From NCBI GenBank assembly GCA_964370835.1, contig CAYJLO010000087.1, forward strand, positions 1 to 11,744: a DNA stretch of 11,744 nucleotides, read 5' to 3'. The notes beneath the pieces are model-generated. The model was not told where the DNA came from and ran no database searches. It saw nothing but the letters and a program-made list of their open reading frames with translations. This DNA comes from CAYJAD01 sp964370835 (lineage in GTDB: Bacteria > Desulfobacterota > Desulfovibrionia > Desulfovibrionales > Desulfovibrionaceae). Below, piece by piece: positions 1 through 7,046 of the stretch (positions are counted from its first letter, which is position 1; every line of letters starts with the position of its first letter). The translations under genes were made by a program, and so were the position numbers.

Positions 1-351
1 TTTGCGGCGCAATGTTTACGACATTTTGAGGAGTTTAGACATCCCCCCAGTGCTGTGGAGTTGGCAAAGCGCAGGCAAAAAAAGCTAAGTTTGCGTCAAG
101 AAGATTATCTGCTACGCTTTGGGTATCCCTACGTCTTGGAAGACTTTCGCTTCCATGTTACTTTATGCCATTTGCCTTCATGTCATTCACCTGAAGATGA
201 GCGCTGGAATGCCTCCTTGCACGATGCCTTGAGTGATGTTTTTTCCTCTTGCTTACAAGGAAATACCATGAGTTCTTTGTGTCTTTGTCGTAGCGATGCA
301 GTAGGGCGATTTAGTTTGTTGCACAAAGTGCCTTTACAAGTATCGAGGTAA
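1..351 (+). CDS. DUF1045 / 2H phosphodiesterase-like protein of phosphonate operons, 3' part
   Basis: The frame is open from base 1 to the TAA at 349-351, so the gene begins left of the window; the in-frame GTG at 55 is internal. The 116 visible residues match the C-terminal half of the DUF1045 family (the 'putative phosphonate metabolism protein' found in C-P lyase operons). The recognisable run is GYPYVLEDFRFHVTL, with the second H-x-T motif of the 2H phosphoesterase fold at visible residues 52-54 (His codon 154-156). The family is about 230 residues long, so roughly half should lie outside, including the first H-x-T motif. By family knowledge it acts on a cyclic phosphate or other phosphodiester in phosphonate breakdown, but its exact substrate is not settled. 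No phn gene follows it here, so it may be the last gene of its operon. Recognition is from memory of the family pattern. Confidence 0.8.
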   Translation, partial: FAAQCLRHFEEFRHPPSAVELAKRRQKKLSLRQEDYLLRFGYPYVLEDFRFHVTLCHLPSCHSPEDERWNASLHDALSDVFSSCLQGNTMSSLCLCRSDAVGRFSLLHKVPLQVSR

Positions 352-358
352 ATTATGA

Positions 359-595
359 GTATGTATGGCATGTATTTTCCTAAAGTGGGATAGACAGCTT
401 TTGTATATTAATAAAGCCTTGTATGCACCTCGCTTGTGCAGTTAAAAAGTTTTTGCTTTAGATGAAGTAAATGCTGTCTTGTATGCAGCATCAAGTGTTA
501 ATGGTTTGTATCATGATGAACTTAGCCCTTGGGTTCCAATCGTAGCAATGATTCCTTTGAGAGAGCCTAATTCAACTACGGTGTTTTTAAGGTAG
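359..595 (+). pseudogene. Possible decayed coding remnant, family unknown
   Basis: One frame reads like protein from 359 to the TAG at 593-595, broken by a single TAA at 443-445. It has no good start codon or ribosome binding site. The second half contains the protein-like stretches DEVNAVLYAASSVNG and LYHDELSPWVPIVAMIP, unlike the low-complexity translations of the other frames. This suggests a fragment of a once longer gene, or a gene broken by a nonsense change. I do not recognise the family. Chance cannot be excluded at this length. The stretch 596-780 that follows shows nothing I can support. Confidence 0.25.
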
Positions 596-780
596 CTTCG
601 TCACTTAAACCTCATTTCCTATGACATTTCATGGAGTGTTTTTTAGGGCAGACGGTTCACTGCTTGTGCTGACATACCAATAAAAATGTTCTAAAGTCTG
701 TTTTGTTTTCTTTTGTAATTTCCAATTGTTACATAGTAGGTATTGCAAAAAATGCTCTTCAAATGCTTTGCAGAAGCTAC

Positions 781-810
781 TTGACACAATCTCTCCCTCA
801 TGCTTATCAT
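781..810 (+). promoter_or_regulatory. sigma70-type promoter for the MBOAT-SGNH operon
   Basis: TTGACA at 781-786 and TATCAT at 805-810 are separated by 18 bases. The -35 is a perfect consensus and the -10 has five of six matches. Transcription would start near 817, giving a leader of about 85 bases before the ATG at 902. It is correctly placed and oriented for the acyltransferase gene. This is prediction from sequence only. Confidence 0.55.
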
Positions 811-830
811 TACCGAATACTTATTTTAAT

Positions 831-847
831 CCCTTTCACTGAAGGGG
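831..847 (+). promoter_or_regulatory. Hairpin in the leader of the MBOAT gene
   Basis: CCCTTTC (831-837), loop ACT, GAAGGGG (841-847) form a 7-bp stem with one G-U pair and a 3-base loop. It lies between the predicted transcription start (about 817) and the start codon at 902. No T-run follows, so it is not a classical intrinsic terminator. It may stabilise the mRNA or be a regulatory element. Confidence 0.35.
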
Positions 848-901
848 ACGTTCAGGACATAGCGATACTTGTACGTGATGTATAATATCGCTTGGAGGCG
901 T

Positions 902-2383
902 ATGGTTTTTACTTCATATGAATATCTGTTGTTTTTCTTGCCCATAATGATTTTAGGGTACTATTTTTTTGCATCAAAAACACGCGCTGCTGGTATTTTA
1001 TGGGTTATTCTGGGTAGTTTTTTCTTTTATGCCACATGGGATCCCATCTATTTAATTTTATTAGTTTCTTCCATAGCAGGCAACTATAGTATCGGTCTTT
1101 GGATAAGAAAATCTGAGAAAGAAGGAAATACAAGGAAATGGAAGTTAAGCCTTGGAATTTCTTTAAATATTATTTTATTGGCCTACTATAAATATACAAA
1201 TTTTCTTGTCAACGCCGCCAATGATATCTTTGCCACCTCTTACCACATAGATCATATTATTCTTCCCCTAGCCATAAGCTTTTTTACTTTTCAACAAATT
1301 GCTTGGCTTATGGATCAATATCGCGGAGATATTATCTCTTGTTCACTCAGTGAGTATGTTTGTGCCGTCGTATTTTTTCCGCATCTTATTGCCGGCCCCA
1401 TTGTTCGCTATGCGCACTTAGTTCCGCAATTTCAAGATGATAGTATGCGCCACATACGCTGGGAGAACATAGCGCTGGGAATCTTTATGATTTGTTGCGG
1501 CGTATTTAAAAAAATTGTCATTGCAGATACCTTGTCTCAATATGTGAGTTATGGCTTTGATATGGGAAAAGTGTTGACCTTTATCCCTTCTTGGCAAGTG
1601 GCGCTGAGCTATTGTTTTCAAATATATTTTGATTTTAGTGGCTATTGTGATGTTGCCATAGGCTCTGCCTTGCTCATGAATTTCAACCTACCAGATAACT
1701 TCCAATCACCTTATAAAGCCACAAATATACGTGATTTTTGGCGCACTTGGCATATTACCTTGGGTGATTTTTTGACGCGTTATTTATACATCCCCTTGGG
1801 GGGCAGTGCACATGGCATGAGGCGCACCTGCATCAATGTTTTTTTGGTCATGTGTATTTCTGGCCTGTGGCATGGTGCAGGCTATGGTTTTATTTTATGG
1901 GGCATGCTGCACGGTGGCGCCATGGTGATCCATCGCCTATGGAGCGCAGCGGGCATGCGTTTACATAAAATTTTCGGTACTATGCTCACGTTCCTTTTTG
2001 TCACGCTTGCTTGGGTTTTTTTCCGCGCCACAGATCTTGATTCTGCACTCAGATTATACCAAGGACTCTTTGGCTTTCATGGCATATCGTTGCCCGAGCC
2101 CCTTCAAGGGTATTTACCAAGCTTTTTACCTTTCAAATATATCAATACCGAAGCCTTACTCAGCGTAGGTACGTCGGGTGTATTTATTCCCGTGTTGGTT
2201 TTGTTGGCATCTTTTGTATTGGTCTTTTTAGGCCGCGAGGTAAAAACGTTATGGTCATATATACAGTGGGATAAAAAATCCACACCCACATGGCTAGCTG
2301 TGGCCAGCGGTATACTTCTTTTTGTTACCTTCAGCAAAATGATTATAATCCCGCATACGGAATTTATTTACTTCAACTTTTGA
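902..2383 (+). CDS. MBOAT family membrane O-acyltransferase (AlgI/DltB-like)
   Basis: A polytopic membrane protein of 493 residues that should move acyl groups, usually acetyl, across the inner membrane onto an exported glycan. Family marks: the N-terminus MVFTSYEYLLFFLP typical of AlgI-like proteins; a K-Y-T-N segment near 100; LPLAISFFTFQQ; FFPHLIAGPI; FQIYFDFSGYCDVAIG; FWRTWHITLGDFLTRYLYIP with His284; and GLWHGAGYGFILWG with His324, the conserved and likely catalytic histidine of MBOAT enzymes. Length is usual for AlgI (about 470-520). The ATG at 902 is chosen because it gives the family N-terminus and has GGAGG at 894-898, although the 3-base spacing is short; in-frame upstream starts (ATG 878, TTG 869) would add residues outside the family pattern. 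The SGNH-like gene follows 7 bases after its stop. No glycan synthesis genes are visible, so the acceptor is unknown. Confidence 0.9.
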   Translation: MVFTSYEYLLFFLPIMILGYYFFASKTRAAGILWVILGSFFFYATWDPIYLILLVSSIAGNYSIGLWIRKSEKEGNTRKWKLSLGISLNIILLAYYKYTNFLVNAANDIFATSYHIDHIILPLAISFFTFQQIAWLMDQYRGDIISCSLSEYVCAVVFFPHLIAGPIVRYAHLVPQFQDDSMRHIRWENIALGIFMICCGVFKKIVIADTLSQYVSYGFDMGKVLTFIPSWQVALSYCFQIYFDFSGYCDVAIGSALLMNFNLPDNFQSPYKATNIRDFWRTWHITLGDFLTRYLYIPLGGSAHGMRRTCINVFLVMCISGLWHGAGYGFILWGMLHGGAMVIHRLWSAAGMRLHKIFGTMLTFLFVTLAWVFFRATDLDSALRLYQGLFGFHGISLPEPLQGYLPSFLPFKYINTEALLSVGTSGVFIPVLVLLASFVLVFLGREVKTLWSYIQWDKKSTPTWLAVASGILLFVTFSKMIIIPHTEFIYFNF

Positions 2384-2390
2384 GAATATC

Positions 2391-3503
2391 ATGAATGCTT
2401 ATAAAAAATATTCCTTACTCAGTATAATTACGCCATGCCTTCTTTTTTTGTGCTATGCATTGCTCATGCTTTTTGCCGACCCTTTACAGCTTTTTCATCC
2501 TTCCTATTTGAGAGAGAATTCCTTTGAGGAAAATATGCGCCATCAAGCTGCCGGAATTATACATTCTTACGATTTTGACGGCATAGTGATGGGCAACAGT
2601 TATATGGAGAATGCTTCGGCCAAGCAATGTGAAACTCTTTTTGGTGGGAATTTTGTAAATCTTAGTTTAGGAGGGAGCTCTAACTATGAGCGCTTTATAG
2701 TGCTTGAGCATGCATTGAAGCAGAAAGAAATCAAAACCGTCATCAATGTTATCGATACCAATACCAACAGAACAGGCAGTCAGAACTATCCTTTTGACCT
2801 ATGGGGTATGCTGTATGATGACAATCCTTTTAATGATTTCCGCGTGTATTTTGACCTTCATTATTTCACAAGTATTTTTATGCCTTCGCGTGATGTTCCC
2901 TTAGAGCGACCCAATGCATGGTACAAAGATTCGTGGTATACAGCACGCTTTGGAGGTTTTGAAAACTGGATAAAAAATGCAAACAATCAACAAATAAGAA
3001 ATTTTTTAAAGAAAGATTTACCCAAGGCGCGTAGCTTGGGCTTGCAAGCTCCACAAGTTGTAACGGAGGAGAGGAAAGAAGAAATAAAACTGTTTATCAA
3101 TGAAATCATGGTAAAACAGGCTGAAAACTCGCCTTCCACTCGTTTTATTTACATTTTTCCGCCCTTTTCTCGATTGTTTTATGCGTATAGAACCTATATC
3201 GGCCTTGCGGAAGAATATTACTATTGGCATGAAGCCATGGTGGAGATAAGTCAAAAGTATAAGAATATAGAAGTGTATGTTTTTGCAGATCAAGAATATG
3301 TGGATGATATTAAAAATTACTGTGATACTAATCACTTCGCTGAGTGGATCAATGCACATATGTTTGAGTCCATAGCCCAAGGTCAAGGACGCTTAACACA
3401 AGAAAATCTTGCAGAATTTATTGCTTTGAGTAGAAAGAAAACCCAAGACTTTCCCTTTGAAAAGACAGCCGACTATCTTATGGAGCAGTTGAAAAATCCC
3501 TAA
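2391..3503 (+). CDS. Membrane-anchored SGNH-hydrolase-like protein, MBOAT partner
   Basis: 370 residues. An N-terminal hydrophobic segment (about residues 8-29) should anchor it, with the rest in the periplasm. The body looks like a divergent SGNH/GDSL esterase-acetyltransferase. A strand followed by G-N-S (Ser70) within DGIVMGNSYMENASAKQ sits where the GDS nucleophile block is expected, followed by FVNLSLGGSSNYE as in DltD/AlgJ-type proteins. D-T-N-H at 312-315 near the C-terminus fits the Asp-x-x-His block, completing a Ser70-Asp312-His315 triad. Such proteins are commonly encoded next to MBOAT acyltransferases and act as the periplasmic step in acetylating alginate, peptidoglycan or teichoic-type polymers. 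Here the gene starts 7 bases after the MBOAT stop, with only a weak ribosome binding site (TGAGAA overlapping that stop), which suggests translational coupling. The exact family and acceptor are not recognised. Confidence 0.75.
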   Translation: MNAYKKYSLLSIITPCLLFLCYALLMLFADPLQLFHPSYLRENSFEENMRHQAAGIIHSYDFDGIVMGNSYMENASAKQCETLFGGNFVNLSLGGSSNYERFIVLEHALKQKEIKTVINVIDTNTNRTGSQNYPFDLWGMLYDDNPFNDFRVYFDLHYFTSIFMPSRDVPLERPNAWYKDSWYTARFGGFENWIKNANNQQIRNFLKKDLPKARSLGLQAPQVVTEERKEEIKLFINEIMVKQAENSPSTRFIYIFPPFSRLFYAYRTYIGLAEEYYYWHEAMVEISQKYKNIEVYVFADQEYVDDIKNYCDTNHFAEWINAHMFESIAQGQGRLTQENLAEFIALSRKKTQDFPFEKTADYLMEQLKNP

Positions 3504-3563
3504 GTGTACGCGTGTTGATGTAATATGTCGTATTGTAAAAGAAAATCATCAATGACGTGTAAG

Positions 3564-3598
3564 GCTATAACCGGAAGTATAGCATTGATAAAGTTTTT
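3564..3598 (+). terminator. Weak terminator candidate after the MBOAT-SGNH operon
   Basis: GCTATA (3564-3569), an 8-base loop and TATAGC (3578-3583) form a perfect 6-bp stem, with TTTTT at 3594-3598. The stem is AT-rich and the T-run is 10 bases away, so termination may be inefficient. The rest of 3504-3747, between the converging genes, shows nothing else I can support. Confidence 0.25.
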
Positions 3599-3747
3599 CT
3601 AACGTGTATTTGCAGGCTTTATTGCCATATATCGTTGACAAGAAATGTTGCTAAACTTTGCCGACACCAACGTAAATGGGTATTTTGCACTTAGCTGATT
3701 TTTACTGTCACAAACGTCTTTGCAGGGGACGACTGCATGTAGCTTTT

Positions 3748-4188
3748 TTAACGGTCTAATATCATTTGCTTGTACGGCAAATATTCAAAGCCCAATCGTT
3801 CATAGAGCTTTATTGCGGAGGCATTGTTGTCTGTAACTTCCAGTCTGTAGCGTTTTACTTTGCCATCAAACTCTTGACGAATGAACTCAAAGATAGCAGT
3901 TCCCAGCCCTTTGCCTTTGAATGCATCCCTAATATATACTTCCTCAATCAATAGGACCATACCGCCGGCTTCGCACGAATAGGTAAAGGATATATGACAA
4001 AAGCCTGCATAGTTGTCTTCATGCTTGCAAATGATTATTTTGTTAAATGGGCTATCGCTGAGTGCAAAATCAATGGTGTTAACAATATATTCTTTGGGGA
4101 TTTTGTGACAAACGGCGTCGGTTTCGTAAAACTCTTCTAGTAACTTAGTGCATTCATTTTTATCTGCATCGTTTAAAAATCGAATCAT
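3748..4188 (-). CDS. GNAT family N-acetyltransferase
   Basis: 146 residues, a usual length for a single-domain GNAT enzyme. The acetyl-CoA pyrophosphate loop (motif A) is V-Y-I-R-D-A-F-K-G-K-G-L-G at 84-96. Motif B is NNASAIKLYERLGFEYLPYK at 121-140, with the conserved asparagine/alanine and the L-Y-E-R-L-G-F signature. The ATG at 4188 is preceded on its strand by GAGG five bases upstream, a good ribosome binding site, and the N-terminus M-I-R-F fits the fold's first strand. The substrate cannot be read from sequence; it could be an amine of a small molecule or a protein. The gene stands alone, converging on the SGNH-like gene and divergent from the two-component system almost 1 kb away. Confidence 0.88.
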   Translation of the reverse strand: MIRFLNDADKNECTKLLEEFYETDAVCHKIPKEYIVNTIDFALSDSPFNKIIICKHEDNYAGFCHISFTYSCEAGGMVLLIEEVYIRDAFKGKGLGTAIFEFIRQEFDGKVKRYRLEVTDNNASAIKLYERLGFEYLPYKQMILDR

Positions 4189-4208
4189 TTTTTCCTCTTC
4201 ATAAAGTT

Positions 4209-4224
4209 CTTTTCTAGAGAAAAG
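4209..4224. repeat. Inverted repeat upstream of the GNAT gene
   Basis: CTTTTCT-AG-AGAAAAG is a perfect 7-bp inverted repeat around a 2-base centre, 21 bases upstream of the GNAT start codon. It could be an operator for a dimeric repressor or a small hairpin in the leader. The two-base centre favours a DNA site over an RNA hairpin. Confidence 0.35.
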
Positions 4225-4356
4225 GACATGATTTATCTCTTTCTCTTGCGCTACTTATGCAATATATGCCCATGTGGTATGTAGTGTGGATAACATAATA
4301 TATCTAAAAATCAAGTTTAGCTAGGCTCCATTTCGTGGTGCGTTACGGACTGGGTA

Positions 4357-4495
4357 ACCTTTGCATCAAAGGTAAGGTCACTTTATTTTGTCACGAGACT
4401 ACTTGCTTTTGAGTTAAATTCGAGCTTTATGTGCGCTTTTTTTAGTGGTCGGTGAAAAAAGTGCCCTACCTCGGTAAGCTTCCTTATAAGGTAGG
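4357..4495. repeat. Cluster of three inverted repeats, possible structured RNA
   Basis: Three dyads lie in 139 bases. The first is ACCTTTG-CAT-CAAAGGT at 4357-4373 (7-bp perfect stem, 3-base loop). The second is GCGCTTTTTT at 4433-4442 with AAAAAAGTGC at 4455-4464 (10-bp stem with one G-U pair). The third, directly abutting it, is CCTACCT at 4465-4471 with AGGTAGG at 4489-4495 (7-bp perfect stem, 17-base loop). None is followed by a T-run in the plus direction. I do not recognise a known RNA family. Confidence 0.35.
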
Positions 4496-4805
4496 TTGCT
4501 AGAAAAATGCAATTTACTGCGCCCGACGTGTTTTTTATTCCTGTTGAATGCCAGATGAGTTTATTCCTTTTGCAAAAAAATGTCTTTCTTGCACCTTACG
4601 CTTTGTAAACAGCCTGTAGAAAAACGATGCTCATGGCATTTCGGGAGAAACTTTTTTGGTATAGATGTTTTTGACAGATCGGTAGCTATCAGTGAGGATA
4701 TTGGCAGTGGATAATGTGATAATGATTTTTTCTGATATACTGCAATATTATCTTGTTTTTTGATGGCGAGCAAAGTATGGAATGTATTGTAGATGTAAAA
4801 AATAA

Positions 4806-4970
4806 AATGTAGGCTTTTTTTATGAAGACACCCATTGGGAAGCGGAAATTAAGCTGCATGTGCTTGGTTATGCAATATAATTTTTCTTCAAAAATAATGA
4901 TGACCCACGTTTGAGTGCTGTGTAAGCCGCTCTAGAGTACATGCTTTTCATAAGAAAATGGGCTTTGTAT
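4806..4970 (+). pseudogene. Possible decayed coding remnant, perhaps GNAT-like
   Basis: Frame 4806-4877 reads as a protein-like stretch (EDTHWEAEIKLHVLGYAI) closed by a TAA. It reopens to give FFFKNNDDPRLSAV up to a second TAA at 4920s. In another frame, 4925-4969 gives S-R-S-R-V-H-A-F-H-K-K-M-G-F-V and then TAG. The A-F-x-K-K-M-G-F run resembles the end of GNAT motif B. Several stops plus a frame change would be needed, so this is at most a degraded gene, and chance similarity is quite possible. Confidence 0.15.
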
Positions 4971-5159
4971 AGTGGGGTATCGTTGCTGAAGTAGAGGTAG
5001 GCAAATTGTGTATGTTAAAAAATAATTTGCTAGGGACATGATTGAACAGCTTGTATAAAATAAAAATGTTACCTAGAATTATTATTTTTTTTGTGAAGAA
5101 GATACATTTGGTACATTAGAAAAAAGTATACTTAAATGGTATATCATAAGAGGCATGTG

Positions 5160-5873
5160 ATGAAAGTTTTGGTTGTTGATGATGATAACGATATTAGAAA
5201 TCTTATAAAACTGTACTTAATGAATGAAGCTTATGAAGTTTTTGAGGCAGAAAATGGCTTACAATGTCTTGAAATATTGGCTAGCGATACTGATAACTCC
5301 ATTGATCTTGTTATTCTTGACTCCATGATGCCTAAAATGGATGGAACTGAAACTTGTCTTGAGATTCGTAAAAAATATAATTTACCTGTAATATTTCTTA
5401 CGGCAAAATCTGAAGATATGGATAAATTTATAGGATTTTCTTCAGGTGCAGATGATTATATAACAAAGCCATTTAATCCCATTGATTTGATTTCAAGAGT
5501 AAAAGCAAATATTAGACGGTATAGGAACTACACGCAAAGTGTTTCAATCGACGATGTTACCAAAATAAATAAAAATGAAATAATGTATAATGATTTGGTA
5601 ATGAATTTAGCAGCAAAAAGCATTACAAAGAAAAATATTCCCATAAAGCTTACTAAAATTGAGTTTTCTATTCTGGAACTTTTTTTGAAAAATCAGAAAA
5701 GAGTGTATAATTTAGAACAAATTTATATCAACGTTTGGGGAGAGCACACCACGCTGAATGCAGAAAGTACGGTCTCTGTACATATTCGAAATCTTAGGAA
5801 TAAAATAGAAGACGATACTGCAAGGCCAGAATATATAAAAACTATCTGGGGTGTTGGTTACCGTGTGGATTAA
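5160..5873 (+). CDS. OmpR/PhoB-type response regulator (VanR-like)
   Basis: 237 residues. The N-terminal receiver domain (about 1-115) has the acidic pair in VVDDDND (Asp8, Asp9), the phosphoacceptor Asp54 in DLVILDSMMPKMDG, Thr81 in IFLTAKSED, and Lys103 in YITKPFNP. The C-terminal winged-helix DNA-binding domain (about 140-237) shows KLTKIEFSILELFLKNQKR, the recognition region STVSVHIRNLRNKIE, and the closing IWGVGYR. Receiver details such as SRVKANIRRYRNY are like VanR-type regulators of Gram-positive bacteria. The ATG at 5160 is chosen because AAGAGG lies 6 bases before it and the protein then starts at the canonical M-K-V-L-V-V-D-D; the upstream ATG at 5136 lacks this. The kinase gene overlaps its 3' end, so the two are co-translated. 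Target genes cannot be read here; feo downstream is one possibility. Codon third positions are strongly A/T. Confidence 0.93.
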   Translation: MKVLVVDDDNDIRNLIKLYLMNEAYEVFEAENGLQCLEILASDTDNSIDLVILDSMMPKMDGTETCLEIRKKYNLPVIFLTAKSEDMDKFIGFSSGADDYITKPFNPIDLISRVKANIRRYRNYTQSVSIDDVTKINKNEIMYNDLVMNLAAKSITKKNIPIKLTKIEFSILELFLKNQKRVYNLEQIYINVWGEHTTLNAESTVSVHIRNLRNKIEDDTARPEYIKTIWGVGYRVD

Positions 5874-6942
5874 GAGCAAAAAAAATTCCTTATACATCAT
5901 ATTATTTTTACAAATGTTTTTTTCAACATTTGTAAGTGTCATCGTTTTTCTAACATTTGTGGGGGTGGCGCATTATTTTCAACAAAATGGGAGCATAAGC
6001 CTTTTCGAATCTATCAAAATGGCAATTTTCTCCGAGGCGCATCACATCAGCGCGGGAATTTTTTCCATTGTGATTTTTTTGATCATGTCTTTGAGTATAA
6101 TTTCAAAAATTGTTAATTATATTAAAATAATTGAAGAGGGGATTAAAAAAATACCCGATCATACCATTGATTATTCTATACCTGTTATTGGTACGCACGA
6201 GCTGGCACGACTTGCACAAAGTGTGAACGAGATAAAGGACGAGCTGTGTCAAAAAACTTATGCCGAAAGGGCGCATGAACTTCATAGAAGAATGCTTATA
6301 ACTAATATTTCTCATGATTTAAGAACTCCGTTAACCTCTGTCATAGGGTATCTTGACCTTGCAAAAAATAACATACCTTCAAATCATGACGCCTATTCCC
6401 ATATTGAGATAGCAGAAAGGAACTCTTTACGACTTAAAAAGCTCATTTCAGATTTATTTCTGTACAGTAAAATCATTAGCGATGATATCAAAATGAATTT
6501 TCAAGAAGTTAATATAAAGATTTTGCTCTCTCAAATTCTGGATCTTAAAACATATTCCATTACCCTCATGGCTAAACCAGAAAAAATTATGGCAGTCATT
6601 GATGTTGAGATTTTTCATAGGGTTTTGGATAATATTTTGGATAATGCTCATAAGTATGCTGTTGCTGACACAGAAATTATACTTGAGATTTTCCAAACAG
6701 AGAGGGAAGTCATTATAGAAGTAAGGAATTTTACAAAAGAGAACATGTCATCCATGGTTAGTTTTCTGACAGCTCGATTGTATACAGCTGACAAAACTAG
6801 GAATGAGGTGTCGTCCGGCTTGGGGCTTTCTATTGTTTCTGAGTTGATGAAAAAAATGCAAGGGGAACTTCATATCCTCTTTGATGAAAAAGAAAAAATA
6901 TTTACTTCTCGCTTAACTTTTACCATGTACCTCTCAATATAG
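5863..6942 (+). CDS. Membrane sensor histidine kinase (VanS-like)
   Basis: 359 residues from GTG 5863, which has GGGGTG at 5848-5853 at a suitable distance; a GTG at 5851 would add four residues but has no spaced ribosome binding site. Two membrane segments (about 8-36 and 60-85) enclose a short loop of some 25 residues, too small for a classical sensory domain, so it may sense a membrane signal or a partner protein. A HAMP-like linker follows, then the dimerisation and phosphoacceptor box NISHDLRTPLT with His151. The N box is DNILDNAHKYA (Asn257, Asn261) and the G2 box is SGLGLSIV (Gly319, Gly321). The usual D-x-G-x-G box is replaced by VRNFTKENM, a variation also seen in VanS-like kinases of Firmicutes. 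It overlaps the response regulator stop by 11 bases and should phosphorylate that regulator. The signal is unknown. Confidence 0.9.
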   Translation: MWIKSKKNSLYIILFLQMFFSTFVSVIVFLTFVGVAHYFQQNGSISLFESIKMAIFSEAHHISAGIFSIVIFLIMSLSIISKIVNYIKIIEEGIKKIPDHTIDYSIPVIGTHELARLAQSVNEIKDELCQKTYAERAHELHRRMLITNISHDLRTPLTSVIGYLDLAKNNIPSNHDAYSHIEIAERNSLRLKKLISDLFLYSKIISDDIKMNFQEVNIKILLSQILDLKTYSITLMAKPEKIMAVIDVEIFHRVLDNILDNAHKYAVADTEIILEIFQTEREVIIEVRNFTKENMSSMVSFLTARLYTADKTRNEVSSGLGLSIVSELMKKMQGELHILFDEKEKIFTSRLTFTMYLSI

Positions 6943-6971
6943 TGTTTTATTAGCTTTTTTTTAAGTTCTTA

Positions 6972-7007
6972 GTGCTGTGGCAGCACATTCCTTTGTCATT
7001 TCTTTTA
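6972..7007 (+). terminator. Likely terminator of the two-component operon
   Basis: GTGCTG-TGG-CAGCAC (6972-6986) is a perfect 6-bp hairpin with a 3-base loop, 30 bases after the kinase stop. A strongly T-rich stretch follows (ATTCCTTTGTCATTTCTTTT and onwards). The T-run is interrupted, so efficiency is uncertain, but it separates the kinase from the iron operon. Confidence 0.5.
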
Positions 7008-7046
7008 TTTTTCTTTTGTTTTTTTTCTGAAAAAACTAAAAAATAT

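Larger units (their letters stand above)
4189..5159. other. Long gene-poor AT-rich stretch
   Basis: About 970 bases separate the divergent GNAT and response regulator genes. No frame gives an intact recognisable protein. The stretch contains an inverted repeat just upstream of the GNAT gene (4209-4224), a cluster of three inverted repeats (4357-4495), and a protein-like but broken frame near 4806-4970. The promoter of the response regulator should be in its last part, which is very A+T-rich; no -35/-10 pair with good spacing stood out. Confidence 0.7.

Noticed and set aside
418..487. Direct repeat CTTGTATGCA at 418-427 and 478-487
   Set aside because: Only two 10-base copies exactly 60 bases apart, with no further similarity; probably chance in biased sequence.
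703..885. Open frame of 60 codons with a TTG start, plus strand
   Set aside because: It covers the promoter and leader of the MBOAT gene, has no ribosome binding site and no family pattern.
881..886. TATAAT as a second promoter of the MBOAT gene
   Set aside because: No acceptable -35 at 15-19 bases upstream, and it would leave almost no leader before the ribosome binding site.
3635..3640. TTGACA as a promoter -35 in the gap after the SGNH-like gene
   Set aside because: No -10 at suitable spacing and no plus-strand gene downstream for over 1.5 kb.
4561..4773. Open frame of 70 codons, minus strand
   Set aside because: Low-information sequence without recognisable motif or a convincing ribosome binding site; treated as chance.
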